Below are positions 47,750-56,637 of a stretch of 64,000 bases of DNA, piece by piece (position 1 is the first letter of the stretch; each line of letters starts with the position of its first letter). Origin of the DNA: Bacillota bacterium (lineage in GTDB: Bacteria; Bacillota; Clostridia; Christensenellales; Aristaeellaceae); NCBI GenBank assembly GCA_023392515.1, contig JAEVYX010000057.1, positions 1-64,000 on the forward strand, in the 5' to 3' direction. Below the pieces are notes generated by a model. It searched no databases. It worked only from the letters and a program-made list of their open reading frames with translations, and had not been told where the DNA came from. The position numbers were made by a program, and so were the translations under genes.

Positions 47750-48352
47750 ATGGAAAACAAATCCCTTTTCACAACCGCCAAACTCACAAGGATTGCCATG
47801 CTTGCTGCCATTGGATCGGTTCTATTTCTCATTGAAATACCCATCGTGGCGTTTTACAAGCTGGATGTGAGCAATCTGCCGGTGCTGCTGGGCAGCTTCT
47901 CCATGGGCCCGATGGCCGGCCTGATGATCCTGCTGATTAAGAGCCTGGTTGGCCTGACCCATTCCACCAGCGGCGGCGTAGGCGAACTGGCAGACTTCAT
48001 TCTCGGCGCGGTCTTGATGCTGCCTGCGGTTCTTCTCTATCAGCGCCATAAGACAAGAAAAAGCGCCCTGATCGGGATGGGCATCGGCACGGTCTGCATG
48101 ATGATCGCCGGCGTGCTTTTGAATGTTTATCTGCTGATTCCCTTTTATGTGACGGTAATGCATTTCCCCATGGAAGCAATCATCGGCATGGGCACACAGG
48201 TGATCCCCAGCATTGATACGCTGTGGGAAATGATGCTGCTAATTACCGCTCCCTTTAACCTGCTCAAGGGGTTGGTGCTCAGCCTGCTCACCTTCGTTTT
48301 ATACAAGCACTTATCTCCTCTGCTTCATGGCCGGGGAAGGGTGCGCCGCTAA
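47750..48352 (+). CDS. ribU: riboflavin ECF transporter S component RibU
   Basis: 200 residues from MENKSLFTTAKLTRIAMLAA, with six membrane segments. FYKLDVSNLPVLLGSFSMGP and IKSLVGLTHSTSGGVGELAD are the RibU riboflavin-binding loops. The upstream FMN riboswitch supports the substrate. Shared ECF ATPases and T component are not in the window. AGGAGG is 9 nt from the ATG. Confidence 0.95.
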   Translation: MENKSLFTTAKLTRIAMLAAIGSVLFLIEIPIVAFYKLDVSNLPVLLGSFSMGPMAGLMILLIKSLVGLTHSTSGGVGELADFILGAVLMLPAVLLYQRHKTRKSALIGMGIGTVCMMIAGVLLNVYLLIPFYVTVMHFPMEAIIGMGTQVIPSIDTLWEMMLLITAPFNLLKGLVLSLLTFVLYKHLSPLLHGRGRVRR

Positions 48353-48376
48353 GCACTTACAAAGGAGGCACTCCTT

Positions 48377-48835
48377 TTGTGGTTTTCATCCATATCCGCC
48401 GCACAAACCCGTTCCTTGGGCGCAGCGCTTGCCAAAGTGCTGCGCCCGGGGGACGTTTTACTTTTGTATGGAGAAATGGGCGCCGGAAAAAGTGAATTCA
48501 CCCGTGGAATTGCAAGGGGGCTGGGGATTGACGGACCTATTGCCAGCCCAACCTTCACCATATTGCAAGTCTATACCGACGGCAGCATACCTTTGTACCA
48601 TTTTGACTGGTATCGCCTGGAATCAGCTCAGGAGCTTTACGACATGGGCATGGAAGAATACCTGGGCGGGGACGGCGTGGCCGTGGTGGAATGGCCGGAG
48701 CGGGTTTTTGAGGCGATTCCGGTATCTTATTTGAAAATTTCATTGTCGCCCGGAGCTGCGGAAGGGGAAAGGTATTTGGAAATCACTCCGGTTGGCGACT
48801 TTAGGGAAATAAAGATGGAGGATGCCCTTTCATGA
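48377..48835 (+). CDS. tsaE: tRNA threonylcarbamoyladenosine biosynthesis ATPase TsaE
   Basis: 152 residues with a TTG start, AAAGGAGG 8 nt upstream. P-loop GEMGAGKSEFTRG, then SPTFTILQVY and YHFDWYRLESAQELYDMGME, and VVEWPERV are family features. TsaE supports TsaB-TsaD in making t6A37 of ANN-decoding tRNAs. The stop overlaps tsaB by 4 nt. Confidence 0.96.
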   Translation: MWFSSISAAQTRSLGAALAKVLRPGDVLLLYGEMGAGKSEFTRGIARGLGIDGPIASPTFTILQVYTDGSIPLYHFDWYRLESAQELYDMGMEEYLGGDGVAVVEWPERVFEAIPVSYLKISLSPGAAEGERYLEITPVGDFREIKMEDALS

Positions 48836-49533
48836 ATATTCTGGCGCTTGATACCTCCGGCCCTGTTTGCGGAGTGGCAATTACACGTGATGGCGGCGTG
48901 GTTTACGAGGCTGCCGCAGTCAATAAGCTTACGCATTCCGTAAACCTTTTGCCCATGGTGGAGGAGGGATGCATCCGCGCCGGGCTGACCCTTTCACAAA
49001 TGGACCGGTTGGCTGTGGTGGCCGGACCCGGCTCATTCACCGGGGTGCGCATCGGTATCAGCACGGTAAAAGCGCTGGCGCATGGATCGGAAAAGCCCTG
49101 CGTTGCCATTGATGCCCTGGAAGCTATGGCGGCGGGCATTCCAGCTTTTAACGGCGTGTTGTGCCCCATTCAGGATGCCCGTGCGGGCCAGGTGTACGGC
49201 GCGGCTTTTCGGGCAGGCATGCCGCCCCAAAGGTTGATGGAAGATGAACCCTTGAAAATTGAGCAATACATAGAAAAAATACGCCCCATGGGAGAGGCGT
49301 TTCTTTTCCTGGGGGATGGGGTAGTGGTACACCGGGTGGTTATTTCCAGCCTGTTAGGGGAAAAGGCTTTGTTTGCACCGGCCCATTGCAGCTATTTGCG
49401 TCCATCTTCAGCGGCATTGCTGGCCCAATGCTATCAGGATAAAACGGTGGACTATTTGGAACTGGCGCCTTATTACCTAAGGGCTCCGCAAGCGGAGCGC
49501 TTGCGCCTTTCAAAGGAGGCAGCCCATGGGTGA
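48832..49533 (+). CDS. tsaB: tRNA threonylcarbamoyladenosine biosynthesis protein TsaB
   Basis: 233 residues, MNILALDTSGPVCGVAITRD at the start. The ASKHA-fold pattern VVAGPGSFTGVRIGISTVKA is diagnostic. TsaB is the catalytically inactive partner of TsaD. Between tsaE (4-nt overlap) and rimI (8-nt overlap), the usual Firmicutes order; tsaD is not in the window. Confidence 0.96.
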   Translation: MNILALDTSGPVCGVAITRDGGVVYEAAAVNKLTHSVNLLPMVEEGCIRAGLTLSQMDRLAVVAGPGSFTGVRIGISTVKALAHGSEKPCVAIDALEAMAAGIPAFNGVLCPIQDARAGQVYGAAFRAGMPPQRLMEDEPLKIEQYIEKIRPMGEAFLFLGDGVVVHRVVISSLLGEKALFAPAHCSYLRPSSAALLAQCYQDKTVDYLELAPYYLRAPQAERLRLSKEAAHG

Positions 49534-50026
49534 GGATAAAGTGCAGGTGCGGCGGATGACCCTTTCCGATGTGGAGGCTGTTCATCGCATTGAGGAAGAT
49601 ACCTTTGCCATGCCCTGGAGCCGTGAATCCTTTGTGAACGAATTGACCGAGACGAAATGCGCCCGTTACCTGGTGGTCCAGGAGGGCGAAGAAGTCGTGG
49701 CTTATGCCGGAGCCTGGCTGGTTCTGGAGGAAGGCCATATTACCAATATTGCCGTTCGCCGGGATAAAAGGGGCAAGGGATACGGGAGATTGGTGACAAA
49801 GGCCCTTTTGCAGTATGGTGCCAACCTGGGTGCGGAATATATGACGCTGGAGGTTCGCCGCTCCAACCTGGTAGCCCAAAGCCTGTACAAGAGCCTGGGC
49901 TTTGTGCCGGTAGGCTTTCGGAAACGGTATTATGAAGATAATGGGGAAGACGCACTTTTAATGGTTTGCGAGACGCTTCCCCCGGCGGACCCGGATTTCA
50001 GGGAAAGTGAGACAATCACCGAGTAG
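49526..50026 (+). CDS. rimI: ribosomal protein S18 alanine N-acetyltransferase RimI
   Basis: 166 residues. GNAT fold with VQVRRMTLSDVEAVHRIEED at the start, the acetyl-CoA loop VRRDKRGKGYGRLV and LEVRRSNLVAQSLYKSLGF. It acetylates the N-terminus of S18 and perhaps other proteins. The acidic C-terminal tail (PPADPDFRESETITE) is extra. It is convergent with the methyltransferase gene, 7 nt between stops, with no terminator seen. Confidence 0.93.
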   Translation: MGEDKVQVRRMTLSDVEAVHRIEEDTFAMPWSRESFVNELTETKCARYLVVQEGEEVVAYAGAWLVLEEGHITNIAVRRDKRGKGYGRLVTKALLQYGANLGAEYMTLEVRRSNLVAQSLYKSLGFVPVGFRKRYYEDNGEDALLMVCETLPPADPDFRESETITE

Positions 50027-50033
50027 CGGGGCG

Positions 50034-51164
50034 TTACACGCTGTCATACCGATAAAATTCGCATTCCAGCCGGCCGTTGTACAGCCGGTATTTTTTTTCC
50101 GCCCGGCGGCCAAAATGCCTTTCAAACCCGGGATGGCTGCTGATGACACCCATGGAAAAGCCAGGATGGCGATTTAGCAATAGGCGAAATTGTGCGTACA
50201 GTGCTTCGCTGCTTTTGCGGTCGCCAAGGCGCTCTCCATAAGGGGGATTGGCGATGAAAAAACCGCTTTGCGCTGTTAGCTGCAGCTCCCGCAGGTCCTT
50301 TTCAAGTACTTCTATACGTCCGCCCATCTCTGCCTGTACGATGTGCTTTTTACAAAGGGCCAGGGCTTGCGGGTCAATATCGCTGCCGGAAATGTTTTCA
50401 ATCTTTCCGGGATCGTAAACGGCTTCCGCCTCTTTCCGGATGTCCTGAAGCTCCTGTGCAGGAAAGAAGCTCCACTTTTCGCAGGCAAACTCTCTTTTCA
50501 GCCCCGGTGCCCGGTGGCTTTGGATCATGGCTGCTTCAATCAGCAAGGTCCCTGTTCCGCAGCAGGGATCGTGCAGCGGTTGACCCGGCTGCCAGCCGGA
50601 CAGGCGCAAAAGAGCGGCGGCCAGCGTTTCCCGAAGGGGCGCCTCCCCATTCCAGGTGCGGTAGCCCCGACGGTTGAGGGCTGTGCCGCTTAAGTCCAGG
50701 GTAATACGGGCTATATTTTCATGAATACTTACATCTATTGGATACGTGGCGCCGGATTCCTGAAACCAATTTGTTTTGTAATGGTTTTTCAGTCGTTCCA
50801 CAATGGCCTTTTTCGTTATGGCCTGGCAGTCGCTGACGCTCATCAATTGGCTGCGGGCACATTTGCCGCTCACGGGAAAGCAGGCATCCTTAGGCAGAAA
50901 ATCTTCCCAAGGAATTCTCTTTACGGCCTGGAACAATTCCTCGAAGGTTAAAACCTTGGTGGAAGACAAGTTGAGAAGCACCCGATCTGCGCAGCGAAGC
51001 CACATCATGGCATAAAAAGCCTTTGCGGGGGTGGCGATAAAGCGTACGCCGCCCAATTCCGCCTTTGCATCCCGAAAGCCCAGGGCTTTCAGCTCTTTAC
51101 CCACTACGCCCTCCAGCCCGAATGCGGCGGTGGCAATCCACTCCAGATTGTTCCAATTGGTCAT
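50034..51164 (-). CDS. THUMP-domain class I SAM-dependent RNA methyltransferase (YpsC/RlmL-N type)
   Basis: 376 residues. The N-terminal ferredoxin-like and THUMP region (about 5-160) has ATAAFGLEGVVGKELKALGF. The methyltransferase domain has HDPCCGTGTLLIEAAMI (SAM site), SGSDIDPQAL and the catalytic NPPYGERLG. This matches the 23S rRNA m2G2445-type enzymes without the C-terminal second domain. It acts on rRNA during 50S assembly. Its promoter must lie in or beside the large palindrome just upstream. Confidence 0.93.
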   Translation of the reverse strand: MTNWNNLEWIATAAFGLEGVVGKELKALGFRDAKAELGGVRFIATPAKAFYAMMWLRCADRVLLNLSSTKVLTFEELFQAVKRIPWEDFLPKDACFPVSGKCARSQLMSVSDCQAITKKAIVERLKNHYKTNWFQESGATYPIDVSIHENIARITLDLSGTALNRRGYRTWNGEAPLRETLAAALLRLSGWQPGQPLHDPCCGTGTLLIEAAMIQSHRAPGLKREFACEKWSFFPAQELQDIRKEAEAVYDPGKIENISGSDIDPQALALCKKHIVQAEMGGRIEVLEKDLRELQLTAQSGFFIANPPYGERLGDRKSSEALYAQFRLLLNRHPGFSMGVISSHPGFERHFGRRAEKKYRLYNGRLECEFYRYDSV

Positions 51165-51181
51165 AGGACATCTCCTTTACC

Positions 51182-51342
51182 AGGGCGTGTCCCTAGAGCA
51201 GTTTTACCGTCTGGCGGACGCTTGTTTTCGCTCAACTGTGTTGCTGGGCTTCGAAATAGCGCTGCTATCACTTCGAACCTGAGCCTTGTTGAGCGAAAAA
51301 ACCGCTTGCCATCTTTCAAAAACTGCTTTTCGTACACACCCT
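51182..51342. mobile_element. 161-bp near-palindrome, MITE-like
   Basis: Terminal arms AGGGCGTGT (51182-51190) and ACACACCCT (51334-51342) match at 8 of 9 positions. Inside are GCAGTTTT/AAAACTGC (51198-51205 and 51319-51326), TTTTCGCTCAAC/GTTGAGCGAAAA (51225-51236 and 51288-51299, perfect), TTCGAA/TTCGAA and ATAGC/GCTAT at the tip. It codes for nothing and lies between divergent genes. The nested arms fit a miniature inverted-repeat element or a very long hairpin RNA. No target-site duplication is obvious. Confidence 0.6.
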
Positions 51343-51396
51343 AAGCCGCTTCATTATACGGGGGCGGCGCGGGAAAGTCAACGCGCTGAAAAATCC

Positions 51397-51425
51397 TTTT
51401 CATTTTTTGCTGTGGCGTGTACAAT
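51397..51425 (+). promoter_or_regulatory. promoter of deoB-punA
   Basis: TTTTCA at 51397-51402, a 17-bp spacer, TACAAT at 51420-51425. It lies just outside the palindrome. Confidence 0.6.
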
Positions 51426-51462
51426 AGTAGGGATAAGATGGTTGACAGGAGGAGGAGAAAAG

Positions 51463-52623
51463 ATGAAACGTGTGTATTTAACGGTGCTGGACGGTGTGGG
51501 CGTAGGCTATCTGCCCGACGCTGATAAATATGGGGATGTGGGCGCCAATACCTTGGCCCATGTGGTGGCTGCTGCTAAGCCGGAGCTTAAAAACATGGCT
51601 CGCATGGGTTTGGGCCATATCGACAGTGCAGGGTATCCAAAAGAGGCTGATGCCAAAGGAGCCTTTGGCAAGGCGCTGGAAAAATCCCCTGGCAAGGATA
51701 CCACCACCGGTCATTGGGAAATGGCGGGCCTTAAGCTCAATAAGCCCTTTCCCACCTATCCCAAGGGTTTTCCACAAGATGTGATTGGCGCTTTTGAAAA
51801 GGCCATCGGTACAAAAACCCTGGGCAATTATGCATCTTCCGGCACGGTGATACTGGATGAGCTGGGCGCAGAACATCTTCGAACAGGTTATCCTATCGTA
51901 TATACATCCGCCGACAGCGTGTTCCAGATTGCCTGCCATGAATCGCTGTTTACGACGGAAAAGCTGTATGAAATATGCGAGACAGCCCGCCGTATCCTGA
52001 CCGGCGAGCATGCGGTGGGCAGAGTCATTGCCAGGCCCTTTACCGGAGAGCCTGGTGCATTTGTACGCACGCCCCGGCGCAAGGACTTTTCATTGGAGCC
52101 CATAGGGGAAACGCTGTTGGATCTCATGTCAAAAAATGGCCTGGAGGTCATGGGCGTGGGCAAAATTGAGGATATCTTTTTCCATCGCGGCCTAACGCGC
52201 AGCAATCATGCTGCCGGCAACCCCGCCTGTATTGATGCCCTCATCAAGTACATGCAGGAAGATTTTAAAGGCTTGGTGTTTACAAATCTGGTAGATACGG
52301 ACATGGTCTACGGCCACCGCAACGACCCCAAGGGCTACGCCGAAGCCCTTTGCTATTTTGACCAAAAGCTGCCTGAAATGCAAAAGCTGATGGGAAAGGA
52401 CGACCTGATGATCATCACCGCCGATCATGGGGTAGACCCCACCTTCCCCGGCACGGACCATACTAGGGAGCATGCGCCCATTCTTTGCTGGTATCCCGGC
52501 ATGAATAAGCTTGTGGATTTAGGCGTTCGGGATACCTTTGCGGATATCGCGGCCACCATCGCCCATGCCTTTGGGCTCAAAGAGCGGTTTGACGCCACGT
52601 CCTTCTTGAACGATATCCTGTAA
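51463..52623 (+). CDS. deoB: phosphopentomutase
   Basis: 386 residues from MKRVYLTVLDGVGVGYL; GGAGGAGGAG precedes the ATG. It interconverts ribose/deoxyribose 1- and 5-phosphate. The alkaline-phosphatase-fold metal sites are seen in VLDGVGVG (N-term), the phosphothreonine loop DTTTGHWEMAG, and TADHGVDPTFPGTDHTREHA at the C-term. Paired with punA for purine nucleoside salvage. Confidence 0.96.
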   Translation: MKRVYLTVLDGVGVGYLPDADKYGDVGANTLAHVVAAAKPELKNMARMGLGHIDSAGYPKEADAKGAFGKALEKSPGKDTTTGHWEMAGLKLNKPFPTYPKGFPQDVIGAFEKAIGTKTLGNYASSGTVILDELGAEHLRTGYPIVYTSADSVFQIACHESLFTTEKLYEICETARRILTGEHAVGRVIARPFTGEPGAFVRTPRRKDFSLEPIGETLLDLMSKNGLEVMGVGKIEDIFFHRGLTRSNHAAGNPACIDALIKYMQEDFKGLVFTNLVDTDMVYGHRNDPKGYAEALCYFDQKLPEMQKLMGKDDLMIITADHGVDPTFPGTDHTREHAPILCWYPGMNKLVDLGVRDTFADIAATIAHAFGLKERFDATSFLNDIL

Positions 52624-52634
52624 GCGGAGGCAGT

Positions 52635-53441
52635 ATGGAAACAATACTAAATGCGGCAAAAGCCATTGAAATGCAATGCGGCAAAGCGGATATCGGCATC
52701 ATTCTGGGCAGCGGCCTGGGAGATTATGCCCAATCGCTTCAAGACAGGCAATGGATAAACTACAGCGATATACCGGGTTTTCCCGCCTCCACAGTCCCAG
52801 GACATGCAGGAATATGGCATGCGGGGCAGCTTTTCGGGAAACGGGTTTATATGATGCAGGGGCGCTTTCATGCCTATGAAGGGTATGATCTGAAGGATGT
52901 AACCCTGCCGGTGCGCGTCATGGCGCTGCTGGGAGTGAAGACGTTGATTGTTACCAATGCGGCAGGGGGCGTCAATCTTTCCTTTCAACCGGGCGATTTG
53001 ATGCAGATCACCGACTTTATCAATATGACGGGGCTCAATCCCCTCAAAGGGCCGAACCTGCAGGAGTTTGGCCCCAGGTTCCCCGATATGAGCCGGGCTT
53101 ATGACAGGGAATTGGGGTCACTCCTTCAAAAAAAGGCGGAGGAACTGGGAATTCGGCTGCAGCAGGGCGTGTATTGCTGGATGCCCGGCCCATGCTATGA
53201 AACACCGGCGGAAATCCGCATGGCAAGAATTATCGGCGCCGATGCCGTTGGTATGTCCACCGTGCCGGAAACGATTGTGGCCAACCATTGCGGCATGCGG
53301 GTTGTGGGCATCAGCTGTATCACCAACATGGCTGCGGGCATATTGGACCAGCCCTTAAGCCATGAGGAGGTCGTGGAAACAGGGGCACGGGCGAAGGATG
53401 GTTTCCAGGCGTTGCTGAACGACTTCATACGGGATATTTGA
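52635..53441 (+). CDS. punA: purine nucleoside phosphorylase
   Basis: 268 residues. It cleaves purine nucleosides to base plus pentose 1-phosphate, which DeoB then uses. IILGSGLGDYAQSL (phosphate site), PGHAGIWHAGQLFGK, MQGRFHAYEGYDL, TNAAGGVNLSFQPGDLM and the base-binding MSTVPETIVANHCGM-type segment indicate the trimeric, guanosine/inosine-type family. It follows deoB by 11 nt, GGAGG upstream. Confidence 0.96.
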   Translation: METILNAAKAIEMQCGKADIGIILGSGLGDYAQSLQDRQWINYSDIPGFPASTVPGHAGIWHAGQLFGKRVYMMQGRFHAYEGYDLKDVTLPVRVMALLGVKTLIVTNAAGGVNLSFQPGDLMQITDFINMTGLNPLKGPNLQEFGPRFPDMSRAYDRELGSLLQKKAEELGIRLQQGVYCWMPGPCYETPAEIRMARIIGADAVGMSTVPETIVANHCGMRVVGISCITNMAAGILDQPLSHEEVVETGARAKDGFQALLNDFIRDI

Positions 53442-53458
53442 AACACAAATAGACAAAG

Positions 53459-53493
53459 GCGCTGGAATAGTGAAAACTATCCGGCGCTTCTTT
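53459..53493. terminator. terminator between punA and corA
   Basis: GCGC-TGG-(A)-ATAGT, loop GAAA, ACTAT-CCG-GCGC (53459-53487), then TTCTTT. On the opposite strand it is followed by CTTTGTCT, so both convergent genes may use it. Confidence 0.75.
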
Positions 53494-53496
53494 ACA

Positions 53497-54420
53497 TTAC
53501 CAATACTTTTTCTTTTTAAAATAACGCAGGCTGAAAACCACAATGAGGATGCAGATCAGCACAAGAATGGGGTAGCTATAGGGCCATTGCAGTTCAGGCA
53601 TATAGGAAAAGTTCATGCCATACCAGCCGGTAATCAACGTGAGGGGCAAAAAGATGGAGGTTACTACAGTGAGCGTTTTCATGACCTTGTTTTGCCTGAT
53701 ATCCACCTGGGCCTGAAACATCTCCCTCAGCTGGATCGAATATTCCCTTAGCGACTGGGTGTAGTTCTGCAGCCGTATGGCCCTGTCTATCACCAGCCTG
53801 AACAAATTCGATGTGCCATCATGAAAGATGCCGTTTGGGTTTTGTAAAAATGCCTGGCCAACGTCCACCCATTGGGCATAATATGTATGCCACGCCAGCA
53901 GCTCTTTGCGAAGCGCCATCATTTTGTGGTGAAAGAATTCCAGCGATCCCCCCAGCAGCATTTCCTCTGCCTTGGCAAAATAATTTTCCAGCTGGCTTAA
54001 GTACATGAGGTCGTTTTCAAGAAGGTCCTCCAAAAAAGCATAGAAAAAATAGTCCGGCGCGGGGTCGAAAAAAGACCGAGCCGAAAGCCTTTCCAATACT
54101 GGTGAAATGATTTGCTCATTATCCACAAATATAAATTTTCCTTTTTTCATGAGAAAGGCAAAGGACTTGAACTGCCCTGCCGAATGTTTTTTTGGTATGT
54201 AAAACGTGCCGCATATCCAATATTTGCGGACCTCCACTTTGCAAAAGCGAATGTTGTCAATAACCCTCAGCAAGTCATCCCCGATGCCAAGGACTTCCTT
54301 ATTATTTGAAAGCTCATCAAGCGTGAGAACTGCAATCCGCTGCTCTTCCCGGGCGAAAGCTGCACAGTCCATTTTGGGGCAGAATGTCAATTGTGTGCCG
54401 ATTTGATAATAAGCTGCCAT
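53497..54420 (-). CDS. CorA-family magnesium/divalent cation channel
   Basis: 307 residues from MAAYYQIGTQLTFCPKMDC. Long cytoplasmic domain with helical linkers, then two membrane spans at the C-terminus with the selectivity motif YGMNF between them (LPLTLITGWYGMNFSYMP), and a KKKK end. It mediates Mg2+ (or Co2+/Ni2+) influx as a pentamer. An in-frame ATG at 54462 would be at the transcription start of the promoter, so 54420 is used. Confidence 0.93.
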   Translation of the reverse strand: MAAYYQIGTQLTFCPKMDCAAFAREEQRIAVLTLDELSNNKEVLGIGDDLLRVIDNIRFCKVEVRKYWICGTFYIPKKHSAGQFKSFAFLMKKGKFIFVDNEQIISPVLERLSARSFFDPAPDYFFYAFLEDLLENDLMYLSQLENYFAKAEEMLLGGSLEFFHHKMMALRKELLAWHTYYAQWVDVGQAFLQNPNGIFHDGTSNLFRLVIDRAIRLQNYTQSLREYSIQLREMFQAQVDIRQNKVMKTLTVVTSIFLPLTLITGWYGMNFSYMPELQWPYSYPILVLICILIVVFSLRYFKKKKYW

Positions 54421-54465
54421 ATTTTTCTCTTCTTTCTGGTAAACAAAGGAAACTAAATCCATTCT

Positions 54466-54494
54466 ATTGTAGCATAATCATGCACCTGTGGAAA
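54466..54494 (-). promoter_or_regulatory. promoter of the corA-like gene
   Basis: On the minus strand TTTCCA at 54494-54489, a 17-bp spacer, TACAAT at 54471-54466 with TGC directly before it (extended -10). Confidence 0.6.
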
Positions 54495-54620
54495 GGATTC
54501 ATTCCCGGGTCACTTGAAAATGTTCAGCATTTCAAAATCACCAAAACCTTCCATGCCTTATTCCTGACTCAAGTGGATATGCTATTCCCGCATGCTAACG
54601 GAAAAGGAAGGGAAAAAGAT

Positions 54621-55778
54621 ATGTCAAAATGCTTGAGAGGAATATTGGCCCTTATGGCCTTACTGCTTGTTATTCCGGCGGCGGGTGCGGCACCCCTGGA
54701 AACAGGTGAACCGGTCAGCCTTACATCGCCCAGCGCTGTATTGGCTGAAACAAGCACCGGGACCATTATCTTTGAAAAAAACGCCGATGAAAAGCGGCAG
54801 GTCGCCTCTGTAACCAAATTGATGACGGCGCTGCTCCTCTTGGAGGAACTGGACAGCGGCGCAATTACACTGAAGGATCAAGTAACGGTTTCCAAAAAAG
54901 CTGCGTCCATGCAGGGAAGTCAGGCACTTTTGGATGCAGGGGCCGTTTATTCATTGGAGGAATTGCTCAAGTGCACCGTCATGGCCAGCGCCAACGATGC
55001 AGCGGTGGCATTGGCTGAGTATGTCTCCGGAACGGAAGAAATATTTGTAACGCGGATGAACGAGCGGGCGGCCGAATTGGGCATGGAAAACACCGTGTAC
55101 ATGAACTGCACAGGCTTGCCTGCCGACGGGCAGTATACAACTGCCAGGGATGTGGTGACTGTTTCCTGCGAGGTGAGCCGCCATCCACAATATCATCAAT
55201 ACGCCAGCATTTGGATCGATACTTTAAAGCATCCCAGCGGCCGGGTTACGGATCTGACCAACACAAACCGCCTGGTTCGCTTTTATGAAGGCTGCGATGG
55301 GTTCAAAACAGGCTCCACCGATGCGGCAAAGTATTGTGTCAGTGCTACTGCGGAGAAAAACGGCATGCGTTTGGTTGCAGTGGTATTGGGCACGCCAAAG
55401 AGCCAGACCAGGTTTGATGAGGCAAGGGCTATGCTGGATTACGGTTTTGCCACCTATAAGCGGATGGCCATTGCCCGGGCGGGCGACCTTCTTGGCCAGC
55501 AGGTACAGGTGACCCGCGGGTCACGGGATACGGTGGATGTGGCCTTGGGCACAGGGCTTTCCATGCTTTTGCGCACCGGCCAGGAAAAGCAATTGCAGTT
55601 TGAGGTGGAATTGCCGGAATCGGTGCAGGCTCCAATCCTGCAGGGGGATACCTTGGGCACGGTTCGGGTGGTGCTCAACGGCACCGTTGTGGCGAAACTG
55701 CCTTGTGTGGCCGCCTATGATGTACGCCTTCCCGGATTCATGGAAGGATTTATGAAAATCCTGGATACCTGGAGGTAA
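54621..55778 (+). CDS. D-alanyl-D-alanine carboxypeptidase (PBP5/DacF type)
   Basis: 385 residues from MSKCLRGILALMALLLVIPA, a signal peptide. The catalytic motifs are S63-V-T-K66 (VASVTKLMTALLLL), S123-A-N125 (MASANDAAVALAEY) and K229-T-G231 (GFKTGSTDAAKYC). A PBP5 C-terminal beta domain follows and a short amphipathic end (GFMEGFMKILDTWR) would anchor it at the membrane. It trims terminal D-Ala from peptidoglycan stems. AAGGAAGGG lies upstream; longer upstream frames are not conserved. Confidence 0.95.
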   Translation: MSKCLRGILALMALLLVIPAAGAAPLETGEPVSLTSPSAVLAETSTGTIIFEKNADEKRQVASVTKLMTALLLLEELDSGAITLKDQVTVSKKAASMQGSQALLDAGAVYSLEELLKCTVMASANDAAVALAEYVSGTEEIFVTRMNERAAELGMENTVYMNCTGLPADGQYTTARDVVTVSCEVSRHPQYHQYASIWIDTLKHPSGRVTDLTNTNRLVRFYEGCDGFKTGSTDAAKYCVSATAEKNGMRLVAVVLGTPKSQTRFDEARAMLDYGFATYKRMAIARAGDLLGQQVQVTRGSRDTVDVALGTGLSMLLRTGQEKQLQFEVELPESVQAPILQGDTLGTVRVVLNGTVVAKLPCVAAYDVRLPGFMEGFMKILDTWR

Positions 55779-55855
55779 AAAGCCGACTTTTCTTCGATAG
55801 AGCATCGTCACTCAGCGGTTCCCCTTACGCATGCGCTGCCCCATTCCCTCGGCAC

Positions 55856-55884
55856 TTGCGCCTTGCCCTCATTCGCGGTATAAT
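55856..55884 (+). promoter_or_regulatory. promoter of the protease-scpAB operon
   Basis: TTGCGC at 55856-55861, 17-bp spacer, perfect TATAAT at 55879-55884. The -10 box lies inside a 61-bp inverted repeat. Confidence 0.7.
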
Positions 55885-55926
55885 ACGCTTACGGCTCTGC
55901 TGTAAGAGTATTACGCGAAATGAGGG
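55866..55926. repeat. inverted repeat spanning a promoter
   Basis: CCCTCATT-CGCG-TAATAC on the left matches the complement of GTATTA-CGCG-AAATGAGGG on the right, with small bulges. The centre CTTACGGCTCTGCTGTAAG is a further stem. The left arm covers the spacer and -10 of the promoter, the right arm the transcript's first bases and the GAGGG ribosome binding site. It could be an operator or a cruciform-forming element. Confidence 0.55.
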
Positions 55927-55933
55927 CTTTGAT

Positions 55934-56629
55934 TTGCTGTTTGGTAGTTTGATAAATCAGCTACAAGCGATGGTTCAGTGGATGATGAGTGAACCGCTTG
56001 ACTTTTTTGTTTACACGTTTTCCAAAGTGATTGTTGTACTGGTTGCCATTACGTTCCATGAGGTGGCTCATGGTTATGTGGCTTACCGTTGCGGAGATCC
56101 GACTGCTAAAATGCTGGGCAGGTTGAGTTTAAATCCGCTAAAGCATTTAGACCCGATTGGGACCATCACCTTGTTCCTTTTGGGATTCGGATGGGCGAAG
56201 CCTGTACCTGTGAATCCGCGAAACTTCAGAAATTTCAGACGTGATGATTTTCTCGTTTCCGTTGCAGGGATTACGGTTAACTTTTCATTATTTATTATTG
56301 CAACTGCGTTAATGGTGGGTATTCAAAGATTTGCTTACTATTCTTTGCCAATGGCTTACCTGATGCAATTTTTAGCAATGCTTTCCAGCATCAATCTTGG
56401 CCTAGGCGTGTTTAATTTGATTCCAATACCACCGCTTGATGGATTCCATTTGTTGAACGATACATTGCTGAAGGGCAGGCTTAGGTTACAGCCCCAATTC
56501 TTTCAGATAGCGCAGGTGGCCCTCATTGCCCTTGTTTTTATGGGCGCATTTGATGGCATATTAAGGACGGTTATAACTGCAATTAACAATGGCGTGCTGA
56601 ATTTGTTTCTGCGTATGACCGGCGCTTGA
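55934..56629 (+). CDS. site-2 protease (M50) family membrane metalloprotease
   Basis: 231 residues from a TTG at 55934, 7 nt after GAGGG. The zinc site HEVAH is within VAITFHEVAHGYVAYRCGD, and the second Asp ligand is in NLIPIPPLDGFHLL. Five to six membrane segments. This compact group (often called YwhC-like) lies before scpA in many Firmicutes. It cleaves membrane-embedded substrates; the targets are unknown. scpA starts 8 nt after the stop. Confidence 0.92.
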   Translation: MLFGSLINQLQAMVQWMMSEPLDFFVYTFSKVIVVLVAITFHEVAHGYVAYRCGDPTAKMLGRLSLNPLKHLDPIGTITLFLLGFGWAKPVPVNPRNFRNFRRDDFLVSVAGITVNFSLFIIATALMVGIQRFAYYSLPMAYLMQFLAMLSSINLGLGVFNLIPIPPLDGFHLLNDTLLKGRLRLQPQFFQIAQVALIALVFMGAFDGILRTVITAINNGVLNLFLRMTGA

Positions 56630-56637
56630 GGTGAAAA

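Noticed and set aside
54384..54462. Start of the corA-like gene at 54462 and of the dacF-like gene at 54384
   Set aside because: The first would make a leaderless mRNA at its own promoter and the second lacks a ribosome binding site and adds unconserved residues. Starts at 54420 and 54621 fit better.
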